Made by a program: the position numbers and the translations under genes. A stretch of 8,510 bases of DNA from Thermoprotei archaeon. GTDB taxonomy: Archaea > Thermoproteota > Thermoprotei > QMSL01 > B3-G16. Below are positions 1 to 5,911 of the stretch, piece by piece (position 1 is the first letter of the stretch; the number at the start of each line of letters is the position of its first letter). The notes below the pieces were generated by a model that ran no database searches, was not told the origin of the DNA, and saw only the letters and a list, made by a program, of their open reading frames with translations. The stretch is from contig QMSL01000053.1 in assembly GCA_003649665.1 (NCBI GenBank), positions 1 to 8,510 on the forward strand, given 5' to 3'.

Positions 1-318
1 ATAAAGGCATTATTTACAGATAAGGCTAAGCCCGAGGAATTAGCATACATGGCAGGAGTTATGGGAAGACCCCTCTTTTGGCATGCAGGTCTTCTCGTAT
101 TTCTAGCGAACTTCTTCTTGGATTCTGCTACGTTAACACGAAGATTTCTAAAGGAGAGGACATTATATATAGAACACGTCATATTTGCTCACATGCCTGA
201 GTATAAGGATACAATTCGCGTAATTAAGGAGACTTTAACATATAATGTTCCAGTAATCAAGGCATGTGGCGTCATTAGGAGGATATGTGAAGCGTTAAGG
301 AGTAGTTCTATTAGATAA
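1..318 (+). CDS. Unrecognised protein, C-terminal part (5' end outside window)
   Basis: The frame is open from the first base, so this is the C-terminal end (105 codons plus stop) of a gene that begins upstream. An internal ATG at 49 could be read as a start, but the frame stays open upstream with equally protein-like residues (KALFTDKAKPEELAYM), so I treat it as partial. The visible part has a hydrophobic stretch (GLLVFLANFFLDSATL), then a charged region and a basic, Arg-rich C-terminus with two cysteines. The segment around HAGLLVFLANFFLDSATL faintly recalls the region before the DSA motif of archaeal tRNA-guanine transglycosylases, but this is too weak for a functional call. The next gene starts 35 bp downstream on the same strand, so co-transcription with xpb is possible. 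Confidence 0.7.
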   Translation: MKALFTDKAKPEELAYMAGVMGRPLFWHAGLLVFLANFFLDSATLTRRFLKERTLYIEHVIFAHMPEYKDTIRVIKETLTYNVPVIKACGVIRRICEALRSSSIR

Positions 319-344
319 ATTAATTTGGGTGCTCTCAAAAGTTA

Positions 345-350
345 GAGGTG
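345..350 (+). promoter_or_regulatory. Shine-Dalgarno site of xpb; decides the start
   Basis: GAGGTG lies 3 nt before the ATG at 354. It contains an in-frame GTG (348-350) that would add two residues, but since this GTG is part of the SD core the ATG at 354 is the better start. Confidence 0.6.
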
Positions 351-353
351 AGA

Positions 354-1970
354 ATGAACATAAGGATTAAGTTAAAGGGAGGATCTATAACAGATTATCA
401 GGATGTAATGAAGATAGCTGACTTTGTAGGCTGTTCTGAGGATGGATCCCATGTATTCACACTAAATCTTTTAAAATGCGCACGTATTCCCCTGGATGAA
501 CTTGATGAGATACTATCAAGACTTGGCGTTCACCTACCGGATTATATTTACGAGAAAATAGCATCACTTAGGGATTATGATGTAAGAATTTCGATAAAAG
601 GCAGTGATCTCTTAATTGAGGCAGTGGAAATAGGAGAGCTAGAATTTTTAGTAAAAGAAGGATATGCCATACTAGAGGGGAATACACTAACGTATAGAGC
701 TCCTCCATACAGATTATGGGATTTAGTGAAAACTCTAGAGGAGAAGGGCTTTAAGGTAAAGGTGGATATAGACCTGAGCTTAAGTATAGGAATGACCATA
801 AGGGAGAGATTCACATTAAGAGATTATCAGAAAAGAGCTTATGAGGCATGGAGTAAGTACGGTCGAGGAGTAATAGTACTCCCTGTAGGAAGTGGAAAGA
901 CGTTTATAGCATTGAAAGCAATAGCTGATTTAAAGCTTAAGACGCTAGTATTAGTTCCAACAATAGATCTACTAAATCAATGGGCTGATAACATAAGCAA
1001 GTGGCTGGATATACCTAAAGGACAAATAGGGATATTTGGTGGAGGCAAGAAGGAGATAAAGGACATAACTGTAATGACTTATGACTCAGCATATATTAAC
1101 GCTGAGATGGTGGGTAAGAAGTTCGGACTTATAATAGCTGATGAATGCCATCATGCAGTAAGTCAGAGCTTCAGAAGAATATTCATGATGTCCATAGCTA
1201 AATATAGATTAGGGCTTACTGCAACACCCTTCAGAAGTGATGGATTGCACAAACTCTATGATGAAATAATAGGGCCTATAGTCTATCAAGTAGAGATGGA
1301 GGAGCTTCAAAAGAGAGGATACTTAGCCGAACACGTTGAGAAGAGGATTTATGTCTCGCTTACACCAGAGGAGAAAAAGGAATATGAAAGACTTATGAAC
1401 ATTTACCTTAAGTATTGTAATGAGGTATTACCGCACATAGAAGACCCAAGGGAGAGGTTTAAGGAAGTCCTTAAGCTATGCATAAAAGATCCTAAGGCTA
1501 GAGAGGCGATAAGGGCAAGGCATAAAGCTAGACAGATAGCATTAAGCGCCGAAAAGAAGATAAAAATAGTCGAGGAACTCCTCAAGAAATTTGCGAATGA
1601 GAAGGTTATAATATTCTCGAGGTATACGGATATAGTTAGGGAAATCTCAAGGCGCTTTTTCATACCGAAAATCCTACATGATACACCAAAGGATGAAAGA
1701 GATCTCATATTGAGGTATTTCAAGGAGGGGAAAATAACAAAAATAGCAACAGCTATGGCATTAGATGAGGGGGTTGATGTACCTGATGCAACAGTAGCAA
1801 TAGTCATAAGCGGCACAGGAAGCAATAGGGAATACATACAGAGGCTCGGGAGGATATTAAGGCCGAAGGACAAAAAGGCAATTCTCATAGAGCTCATTAC
1901 TAGGCATACGATAGATCACTCATTAGCTTATAGAAGACGGAGACTAGAGCTCTTTGAGGTGTGGGAATGA
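354..1970 (+). CDS. xpb: XPB/Rad25-type superfamily 2 DNA helicase
   Basis: An ATP-driven 3'-5' DNA translocase/helicase, the archaeal relative of the TFIIH subunit XPB, which works with Bax1 in DNA repair. Motifs in order (538 aa from ATG 354): Q-like motif FTLRDYQ (about 156-162), Walker A LPVGSGKT (about 177-184), LVLVPT motif Ia, Walker B DECH (263-266), GLTATP motif III (287-292), a thumb-like helical insertion (about 325-400), motif IV IIFSR, motif V ALDEGVDVPD, and motif VI QRLGRILR (496-503). The usual RED motif after motif III reads RSD (294-296). The N-terminus carries roughly 80 residues more than the Archaeoglobus XPB as I recall it, ahead of the damage-recognition-like domain. 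The stop overlaps the bax1 start as ATGA. The helicase assignment is certain; the precise pathway is inferred from the family. Confidence 0.97.
   Translation: MNIRIKLKGGSITDYQDVMKIADFVGCSEDGSHVFTLNLLKCARIPLDELDEILSRLGVHLPDYIYEKIASLRDYDVRISIKGSDLLIEAVEIGELEFLVKEGYAILEGNTLTYRAPPYRLWDLVKTLEEKGFKVKVDIDLSLSIGMTIRERFTLRDYQKRAYEAWSKYGRGVIVLPVGSGKTFIALKAIADLKLKTLVLVPTIDLLNQWADNISKWLDIPKGQIGIFGGGKKEIKDITVMTYDSAYINAEMVGKKFGLIIADECHHAVSQSFRRIFMMSIAKYRLGLTATPFRSDGLHKLYDEIIGPIVYQVEMEELQKRGYLAEHVEKRIYVSLTPEEKKEYERLMNIYLKYCNEVLPHIEDPRERFKEVLKLCIKDPKAREAIRARHKARQIALSAEKKIKIVEELLKKFANEKVIIFSRYTDIVREISRRFFIPKILHDTPKDERDLILRYFKEGKITKIATAMALDEGVDVPDATVAIVISGTGSNREYIQRLGRILRPKDKKAILIELITRHTIDHSLAYRRRRLELFEVWE
1956..1961 (+). 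promoter_or_regulatory. Shine-Dalgarno site of bax1 inside xpb; decides the start
   Basis: GAGGTG lies in the last codons of xpb, 5 nt before the ATG at 1967. The in-frame GTG at 1961 overlaps the SD, so ATG 1967, which overlaps the xpb stop as ATGA, is preferred. This layout suggests translational coupling. Confidence 0.6.
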
Positions 1971-3208
1971 GCTTTGGGAGAAAGAACTTAATACTTAGGA
2001 GAATTGGACGCTTCTACATTCCATTCTATCTAGGCGATGAGCATGAGGATCTAATAAAGGAAATTATAGGTATTTATGAGGACTGTATTGGAAAGCCACT
2101 ACGAACTCTTGATAAGGAACTAATAATACAGATCATAGGTAATGAAAAGCTTGCAAGAGGTCTGATTCACGTAATGAGGTACTTCTATAGGCCTAAAAGA
2201 CCAAAGGAGACTACGATAAGTCCGAAGAGATTACGAATTAAAGTATTTGAGTTAGCTAACAAGCTTTACAATGGTTTTGTTCCCTCAGATAGAAGGAAGG
2301 AATTCATCGAGATTATTAAGAAGGAGTTGGGCATAGAGGATGAACTTGACTTATGGGCAGATGAGGAGGAAGAATTGCTACTATATAGAGAGCGCGAGGT
2401 TAGGCCTGAGGATATAATTAAGGCATATAATTTTGAAGTAATTGACACAATATTTACTTATGCTAGCGAAGTCATGTTAAAGTACAGAGGATTATCGGTT
2501 CCTAAGGGATATATAGCTAAACTAATTGCAAGATATGCGAAGATGAAGGGCCTTCTTTACGATATGAAGATTGAAGACGGAGTACTCATTACTAAAGTAT
2601 ATGGGCCTATTGAAGTATTTGGGAAGCCAACTAAATATGGTGAAGGGATAAGTGACGTCATGTTTAGAGTTTTAGTTGAATTAAAGGATGAACCAATGTG
2701 GGAAGTATGGGCAAGGGTACATTTTAAGAGGGCTGTATTAAACGTGTTAGTGCTTTCAGGAAATGAAGTACCATTGATTGATATGCACAGAGAACCGTGT
2801 AGTAACGTATATGATAGCTCTCTTGAAAGGAGGATAGAGAATGCTCTTAAGAGTATAGGCTTTCATGTAGTAAGGGAGCCAGAGCCAATAATACTAAGTA
2901 GTTCCATCATGGTACCTGATTTCATAATAGAGAAAGACGGGAGGAAAGCATATTTAGAGGTAGCAGGCTACTGGAGAGATAAATACGCGGAAAGAAAGGC
3001 AAGCAAATTGATACAATTAGCCAGACTATTACCAAGAATCCCATTAATAGTCCTTGCTGAAGAGAAACTAAGAAGGTATTTACCAGAGATAAGCAAAATA
3101 CCAATCATTTATTACAGAAGTCAGGGCAGTAAGGTAATAATACCATACGGTAAATTGATGCTTGCATTTAAAGAAGTCTCCTCCTATGAGTTGACTTCCT
3201 CCTCCTAA
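1967..3208 (+). CDS. bax1: Bax1 (DUF790) nuclease, partner of XPB
   Basis: Bax1 is a structure-specific DNA endonuclease that binds archaeal XPB; the pair is thought to open and cut DNA in a repair reaction. The protein is 413 aa, in the usual size range. The N-terminus (about 8-70: RRIGRFYIPFYLGDEHEDL and following) has the conserved start of the family. The C-terminal PD-(D/E)XK-type nuclease domain (about 285-395) shows D318 in VPDF, E331 in LEVAGYW, and a shifted lysine K344 in YAERK, matching the family pattern ExxGFW-x-x-x-Y-x-x-x-K. The middle (about 80-270) is family-specific and rich in charged residues, including an acidic run near 126-132. The immediate xpb neighbour with a 4-bp overlap supports the call strongly. 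The last residues (SSYELTSSS) are encoded antisense to the end of the gene at 3168-3866. Confidence 0.93.
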   Translation: MSFGRKNLILRRIGRFYIPFYLGDEHEDLIKEIIGIYEDCIGKPLRTLDKELIIQIIGNEKLARGLIHVMRYFYRPKRPKETTISPKRLRIKVFELANKLYNGFVPSDRRKEFIEIIKKELGIEDELDLWADEEEELLLYREREVRPEDIIKAYNFEVIDTIFTYASEVMLKYRGLSVPKGYIAKLIARYAKMKGLLYDMKIEDGVLITKVYGPIEVFGKPTKYGEGISDVMFRVLVELKDEPMWEVWARVHFKRAVLNVLVLSGNEVPLIDMHREPCSNVYDSSLERRIENALKSIGFHVVREPEPIILSSSIMVPDFIIEKDGRKAYLEVAGYWRDKYAERKASKLIQLARLLPRIPLIVLAEEKLRRYLPEISKIPIIYYRSQGSKVIIPYGKLMLAFKEVSSYELTSSS

Positions 3209-3866
3209 GAAGAGTTGCCTCAAGCTCAAGCAACCTTATATAGTATTCATCCTCTTCTTCTGGAGTTTCTACGTTCATGCAAGCCAATTGCTCAGAGGGA
3301 TATAACTTATAAAGAATGTCACGTATTACGTTAAGTGATGTAGCTAGCTCATATATTGGATCGTATATATTTCTTAACTTTTCGGGAAAAGAGCTCATAA
3401 TTGATTTCAGTTCAAGGATATCGTCGACTAGGGACTTTATGAGATCCCAAGTATAGTAGTCTATGGAGAGACCAAGAGTGTGCCATCGTTTTGTCCCGGC
3501 CCTAGAGATCACCTTATATAGGTACACCTTATCACCTGATATCTTTACGCCAAGAGAGAAACCGGGTCTACCGCCATATAATTTGTGCCTTATATAGCTG
3601 ACTAGCTCTGGAGAGCCTAATTCATGAAGTATTTCAAAAAGACGATTCTTCAGTTCCTCAAGTCTTGCCTTTATCTTCTCAAAGGACTCTCTGTAGGTCT
3701 TATACTCTCTTAGGAGGACATCTACGAGTTTATTGACATCCAATTTTATCTCTGCTATGGAATCTCCTATGATCACTTTTACCTTACCATCCTCTACTAT
3801 CACCTGTTCATTACTTAGAACCTCCTTAAGGTTTTCGACAAACCTTTGTACAATAGTGACGCTCAT
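3168..3866 (-). CDS. Unrecognised coiled-coil protein, 232 aa
   Basis: I do not recognise this family. No signal peptide or membrane segment is visible. Residues 1-45 include a short strand-rich part (EQVIVEDGKVKVIIGDSIAE), followed by a likely coiled coil (about 50-85: heptad-like YKTYRESFEKIKARLEELKN). Residues about 98-130 form a strand-rich basic segment (GFSLGVKISGDKVYLYKV, then GTKRWHTLG) that looks like a small nucleic-acid-binding sheet. A second helical half follows, and the protein ends in an Arg-rich tail (LRRRRKSTHRRRLL). The basic features suggest nucleic-acid contact; this is inference. The start is ATG at 3866 with no SD; a TATA-like element about 34 bp upstream predicts a near-leaderless mRNA. 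Its 3' end runs 41 bp into the end of bax1 on the other strand. Confidence 0.8.
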   Translation of the reverse strand: MSVTIVQRFVENLKEVLSNEQVIVEDGKVKVIIGDSIAEIKLDVNKLVDVLLREYKTYRESFEKIKARLEELKNRLFEILHELGSPELVSYIRHKLYGGRPGFSLGVKISGDKVYLYKVISRAGTKRWHTLGLSIDYYTWDLIKSLVDDILELKSIMSSFPEKLRNIYDPIYELATSLNVIRDILYKLYPSEQLACMNVETPEEEDEYYIRLLELEATLLRRRKSTHRRRLL

Positions 3867-3888
3867 ATGATTTCATTCTAACCCTTGG

Positions 3889-3897
3889 GAATAGGGT
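3889..3897 (+). repeat. 9-bp direct repeat GAATAGGGT, copy 1
   Basis: A perfect copy occurs at 4002-4010, 113 bp away, both in the same non-coding gap. This copy abuts the TATA-like element used by the minus-strand gene. Confidence 0.4.
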
Positions 3898-3904
3898 ATA
3901 TTAA
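3897..3904 (-). promoter_or_regulatory. TATA-like element for the coiled-coil gene
   Basis: Read on the minus strand this is TTAATATA. Counting about 26 bp downstream gives a transcript start near 3874, some 8 nt before the ATG at 3866, consistent with a nearly leaderless gene lacking an SD. Confidence 0.4.
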
Positions 3905-3980
3905 GATAACGTTTACCAATAAATGGTAGAACTGGGACAGTACCACAACTAGGGTTATAACATGACTAAAAACGATCCAA

Positions 3981-3994
3981 AGATATATTAAAAA
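3981..3994 (+). promoter_or_regulatory. TATA-like element in the gap 3867-4086 (orientation unclear)
   Basis: AGATATATTAAAAA is a good match to an archaeal TATA box and follows a purine-rich stretch on the plus strand. A plus-strand start would fall near 4013, where no open frame follows (ATG at 4022 meets a stop after two more codons). On the minus strand it would start near 3962, about 95 nt before the ATG at 3866. No gene is clearly served. Confidence 0.3.
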
Positions 3995-4001
3995 GCGTTT
4001 A

Positions 4002-4010
4002 GAATAGGGT
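4002..4010 (+). repeat. 9-bp direct repeat GAATAGGGT, copy 2
   Basis: This is the second perfect copy of the element at 3889-3897. It lies within TTAGAATAGG (3999-4008), which is itself echoed by TTAGAATGAG at 4017-4026. Confidence 0.4.
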
Positions 4011-4086
4011 GAACGATTAGAATGAGAAGGTAGTTGTCGTTTAATAGAGTAGCTAGAAATGATGAATAAAGTCTATTTAAATGCCC

Positions 4087-4479
4087 TTATGATTGTAGGG
4101 ATTCCTCATGAGATTCCGTAGAGGAGGACTCCTCCTTGACTTCCTCCTTCGACTCTTCAGTAGATATCTCCTTTATTAGTTCGGCATAGCTACTGAGGGG
4201 AGCTCCCGTCAACCTATCAACTAAGATGTTATATACTTCGACATCATCGAGTTTTCTAAGGAGGATGAATTGATCAGATGCGCCACAGTTGAGGCATGAA
4301 AACGTTACTAGGTACGTACCATCTTTCTGCCTTTCCACGGAGAACTTAACCCTTTCACTTGCCTCGCATAGAGGACAGGAGTATTTCGCTAACTTCAGTT
4401 TCTGCTTAGCTTTAAACCTCTTATATTCCATTACCCTTCTATAGAATTGACGTAAGCGTCCTCTTCTTCTACGTCCCAT
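4087..4479 (-). CDS. elf1: Elf1-like zinc-ribbon transcription elongation factor
   Basis: Elf1 binds elongating RNA polymerase; archaeal members are small zinc-ribbon proteins. This one has 130 aa. The N-terminus is strongly basic (MGRRRRGRLRQFYRR and on to residue 32). The zinc ribbon has C35-P-L-C38 and C62-L-N-C65, followed by the family-typical tail of the domain (DDVEVYNILVDRL, 78-90). After about residue 106 comes a low-complexity Ser/Glu tail ending HEESLQS, which makes the protein longer than a minimal Elf1. The start is ATG at 4479 with a predicted 13-nt leader and no good SD. The leader plus start codon is the exact reverse complement of codons near the stop. It is divergent from the phosphoribosyltransferase gene, 68 bp away. 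The family call rests on the cysteine pattern, basic N-terminus and VYN..VD motif; another zinc-ribbon protein is the main alternative. Confidence 0.82.
   Translation of the reverse strand: MGRRRRGRLRQFYRRVMEYKRFKAKQKLKLAKYSCPLCEASERVKFSVERQKDGTYLVTFSCLNCGASDQFILLRKLDDVEVYNILVDRLTGAPLSSYAELIKEISTEESKEEVKEESSSTESHEESLQS
4095..4110 (+). repeat. 16-bp inverted repeat, arm at the 3' end of elf1
   Basis: GTAGGGATTCCTCATG is the exact reverse complement of 4477-4492. In the elf1 mRNA this arm encodes H124 to L128 and the first base of Q129, just before the stop. Extending outward, one mismatch (a G-U in RNA) is followed by two more matches, so the pairing could reach 18 of 19. Confidence 0.9.
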
Positions 4480-4492
4480 GAGGAATCCCTAC
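4477..4492 (+). repeat. 16-bp inverted repeat, arm at the elf1 start codon
   Basis: CATGAGGAATCCCTAC is the exact reverse complement of 4095-4110. On the minus strand it spans the elf1 ATG and the 13 nt before it. If transcription starts about 26 bp from the TATA-like element at 4511-4524, this arm is the whole 5' leader. Confidence 0.9.
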
Positions 4493-4510
4493 GATATATT
4501 ATACCCTTAG

Positions 4511-4524
4511 GATATACTTAAATC
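4511..4524. promoter_or_regulatory. TATA-like element in the divergent elf1/phosphoribosyltransferase promoter
   Basis: GATATACTTAAATC reads as a plausible TATA box on both strands. A minus-strand start near 4492 gives elf1 a 13-nt leader; a plus-strand start near 4544-4548 makes the phosphoribosyltransferase gene leaderless. A second AT-rich element (4493-4504, GATATATTATAC) could instead serve the plus strand with a 23-nt leader. Confidence 0.45.
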
Positions 4525-4547
4525 TTCCACGTCCTGTAATTATCTTC

Positions 4548-5045
4548 ATGGAGATGGAAAAGGAAATAGAGTTTACATGGGAAGACATCATAAAGCTCTG
4601 CAATATTATTGCAGAACGTATTAGTAAAGAATATGGAACAGTAGATCTAGTCGTCGGTATTCTTAGATCGGGCGCAATTCCAGCTGCAATAGTTAGTATG
4701 CTATTAGGTGTGGATGAGGTTTACATGATTAGAGTAATTCACTACGAAGACGGAATGCCACCAAGGGAAATAACGAGAGAGCCTATAGTAAGAAGGGAGA
4801 TTAGTATGAACGTAAGAGGTAAATCTATACTGGTAGTAGATGATCTCATCAGAACTGGAAAGACCTTGATTAAAGTAATATCGGAACTTAAGAGATTAGG
4901 TGCGAGGAGAGTAATATCATCATGCCTTGTTCTGAGAGAATCTGAAGAAAAACCAGTTCTAATTCCAGACGTATATGCCATAAAAACTAAGAGGTGCCCA
5001 AAATTCCCTTGGCATGCACTATGTAACATCAGGAAGACTACTTGA
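4548..5045 (+). CDS. Phosphoribosyltransferase (type I fold, COG2236-like)
   Basis: A type I phosphoribosyltransferase, which joins a base to, or releases it from, PRPP. The 165-aa protein shows the early LVVGILRSGAIPAAIV segment (about 34-49), which forms the pyrophosphate-binding loop, and the PRPP-binding motif VVDDLIRTGKT (96-106) with the acidic pair D98-D99. The C-terminal KFPWHALC resembles the FPW signature of the Gpt/COG2236 group of predicted phosphoribosyltransferases, so a purine base is a reasonable but unproven substrate. ATG 4548 is chosen because the predicted transcript start nearly coincides with it; ATG 4554 is the alternative and would have GGAG directly adjacent. It ends 10 bp before the convergent creatininase-family gene. 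Confidence 0.9.
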   Translation: MEMEKEIEFTWEDIIKLCNIIAERISKEYGTVDLVVGILRSGAIPAAIVSMLLGVDEVYMIRVIHYEDGMPPREITREPIVRREISMNVRGKSILVVDDLIRTGKTLIKVISELKRLGARRVISSCLVLRESEEKPVLIPDVYAIKTKRCPKFPWHALCNIRKTT

Positions 5046-5055
5046 ACATTGCTTC

Positions 5056-5826
5056 TCATTCAAATTTTATGCTCTTGACGCCATGTTCTATCAATTTATC
5101 GAATGGTATCTCCTTTAGTCTATTGACAAGCTTACATAATGTATCAACAGCTACAGTATATGCTTTTTCACCCTTCTCCTTCGAGGCAGTAGTCGCCTTT
5201 CCCATTACCCCACTACTTGTTAAGTCACGTGTATCTATGGGAAAATAGAAGCCTATTTTCCTCATTTGAGGCACGGGTTCGTCAACCACTTGATCCATTC
5301 TGACTAAGTGATCGTGAAGGAAGAGATTTAGGGAAGTCTCGATAGCGCCTGCATGCCCCATTTCATCGGGTGGAAACATGTCCCTTACTGATTCCCACCA
5401 TTGGAATATTACTATGAAGGCTATTCTATCTCTTCTGCAACGATTCGCTACTTCGATGAGTGAGTATAGATTGCCACCATGTCCATTTACTACAACTATC
5501 TTTTTAGCGCCATGGTAGCTTAGCGATTTAATAACATCCATTGTATATTCTCGAAATGCTGAAGGGCTTATGAATATAGTTCCAGGAAAATGTTTGTGAT
5601 GTTCGCTTACGCCGAAGGGTATTGGAGGAAGACATATTACGGAACACCTTTTTGCTACTTCTTTAGCTATTGCATAAGCCACTAAATGATCTGTGCCTAA
5701 CGGATTTTGAGGACCATGTTGTTCAGTTGAACCTATCGGAAGAAGCGCAACATCGCACTTTTTAAAATATTCTCTAGCCATGACCCAGGTCATCTCAGAG
5801 AGTACATAGGATTTATGCTCACTCAT
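5056..5826 (-). CDS. Creatininase-family metal-dependent amidohydrolase
   Basis: This family hydrolyses C-N bonds in cyclic or linear amides with a two-metal site; members include creatininase, the archaeal formamidopyrimidine deformylase ArfB, and MftE. In the 256-aa protein the metal ligands are visible: GSTEQHGP with E35 and H37, GTDH with D46, NGHGGN (114-119) with H116, and GHAGAIETS with E163. Length fits the family. The C-terminal part (TSSGVMGKATTASKEKGEKA) is also typical. The start is ATG at 5826, with a GAGGTG SD 8 nt upstream (5835-5840) and a TATA box at 5868-5877. The substrate cannot be read from sequence; a riboflavin/F420-pathway deformylase role is one possibility. It is divergent from the radical SAM gene with 105 bp between starts. 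Confidence 0.93.
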   Translation of the reverse strand: MSEHKSYVLSEMTWVMAREYFKKCDVALLPIGSTEQHGPQNPLGTDHLVAYAIAKEVAKRCSVICLPPIPFGVSEHHKHFPGTIFISPSAFREYTMDVIKSLSYHGAKKIVVVNGHGGNLYSLIEVANRCRRDRIAFIVIFQWWESVRDMFPPDEMGHAGAIETSLNLFLHDHLVRMDQVVDEPVPQMRKIGFYFPIDTRDLTSSGVMGKATTASKEKGEKAYTVAVDTLCKLVNRLKEIPFDKLIEHGVKSIKFE

Positions 5827-5834
5827 AATGATAG

Positions 5835-5840
5835 CACCTC
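5835..5840 (-). promoter_or_regulatory. Shine-Dalgarno site of the creatininase-family gene
   Basis: Minus-strand GAGGTG, 8 nt before the ATG at 5826. It supports this start and shows that this gene, unlike its divergent neighbour, has a leader. Confidence 0.6.
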
Positions 5841-5867
5841 GGGTATTGTTATTATTGATATCTTGAG

Positions 5868-5877
5868 TATTTATAAG
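5868..5877 (-). promoter_or_regulatory. TATA box of the creatininase-family gene
   Basis: Minus-strand CTTATAAATA. The predicted transcript start near 5847 leaves a leader of about 20 nt that includes the SD. Confidence 0.5.
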
Positions 5878-5899
5878 AAATGTTTAGAGTTCTAGAGAA

Positions 5900-5911
5900 G
5901 ATTAATTTAAC
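5900..5911 (+). promoter_or_regulatory. TATA box of the radical SAM gene, flanked by CTAGAGA repeats
   Basis: GATTAATTTAAC is centred about 26 bp before the GTG at 5932, which predicts a leaderless mRNA starting on the start codon. CTAGAGA occurs on both sides (5892-5898 and 5911-5917). Confidence 0.5.

Noticed and set aside
1403..1897. 164-aa minus-strand open frame inside xpb
   Set aside because: Ser/Leu-rich composition is typical of the antisense of a charged protein; xpb motifs V and VI lie on the other strand here.
4059..4100. ATGATGA at 4059-4065 as box C of a C/D guide RNA
   Set aside because: It is a perfect box C, but I find no CTGA box D or D' at usable spacing and no terminal stem before the elf1 coding end.
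4120..4146. Near-palindrome AGGAGGACTCCTCCT as a regulatory hairpin
   Set aside because: It lies in the low-complexity Ser/Glu codons of elf1, where GAG/TCC repeats produce such symmetry by composition alone.
4742..5059. 105-aa minus-strand open frame inside the phosphoribosyltransferase gene
   Set aside because: It lies antisense to a gene with clear catalytic motifs and has no start signals.
5042..5248. 68-aa plus-strand open frame at the end of the creatininase-family gene
   Set aside because: It is antisense to the conserved C-terminus of that enzyme and has no promoter or SD.
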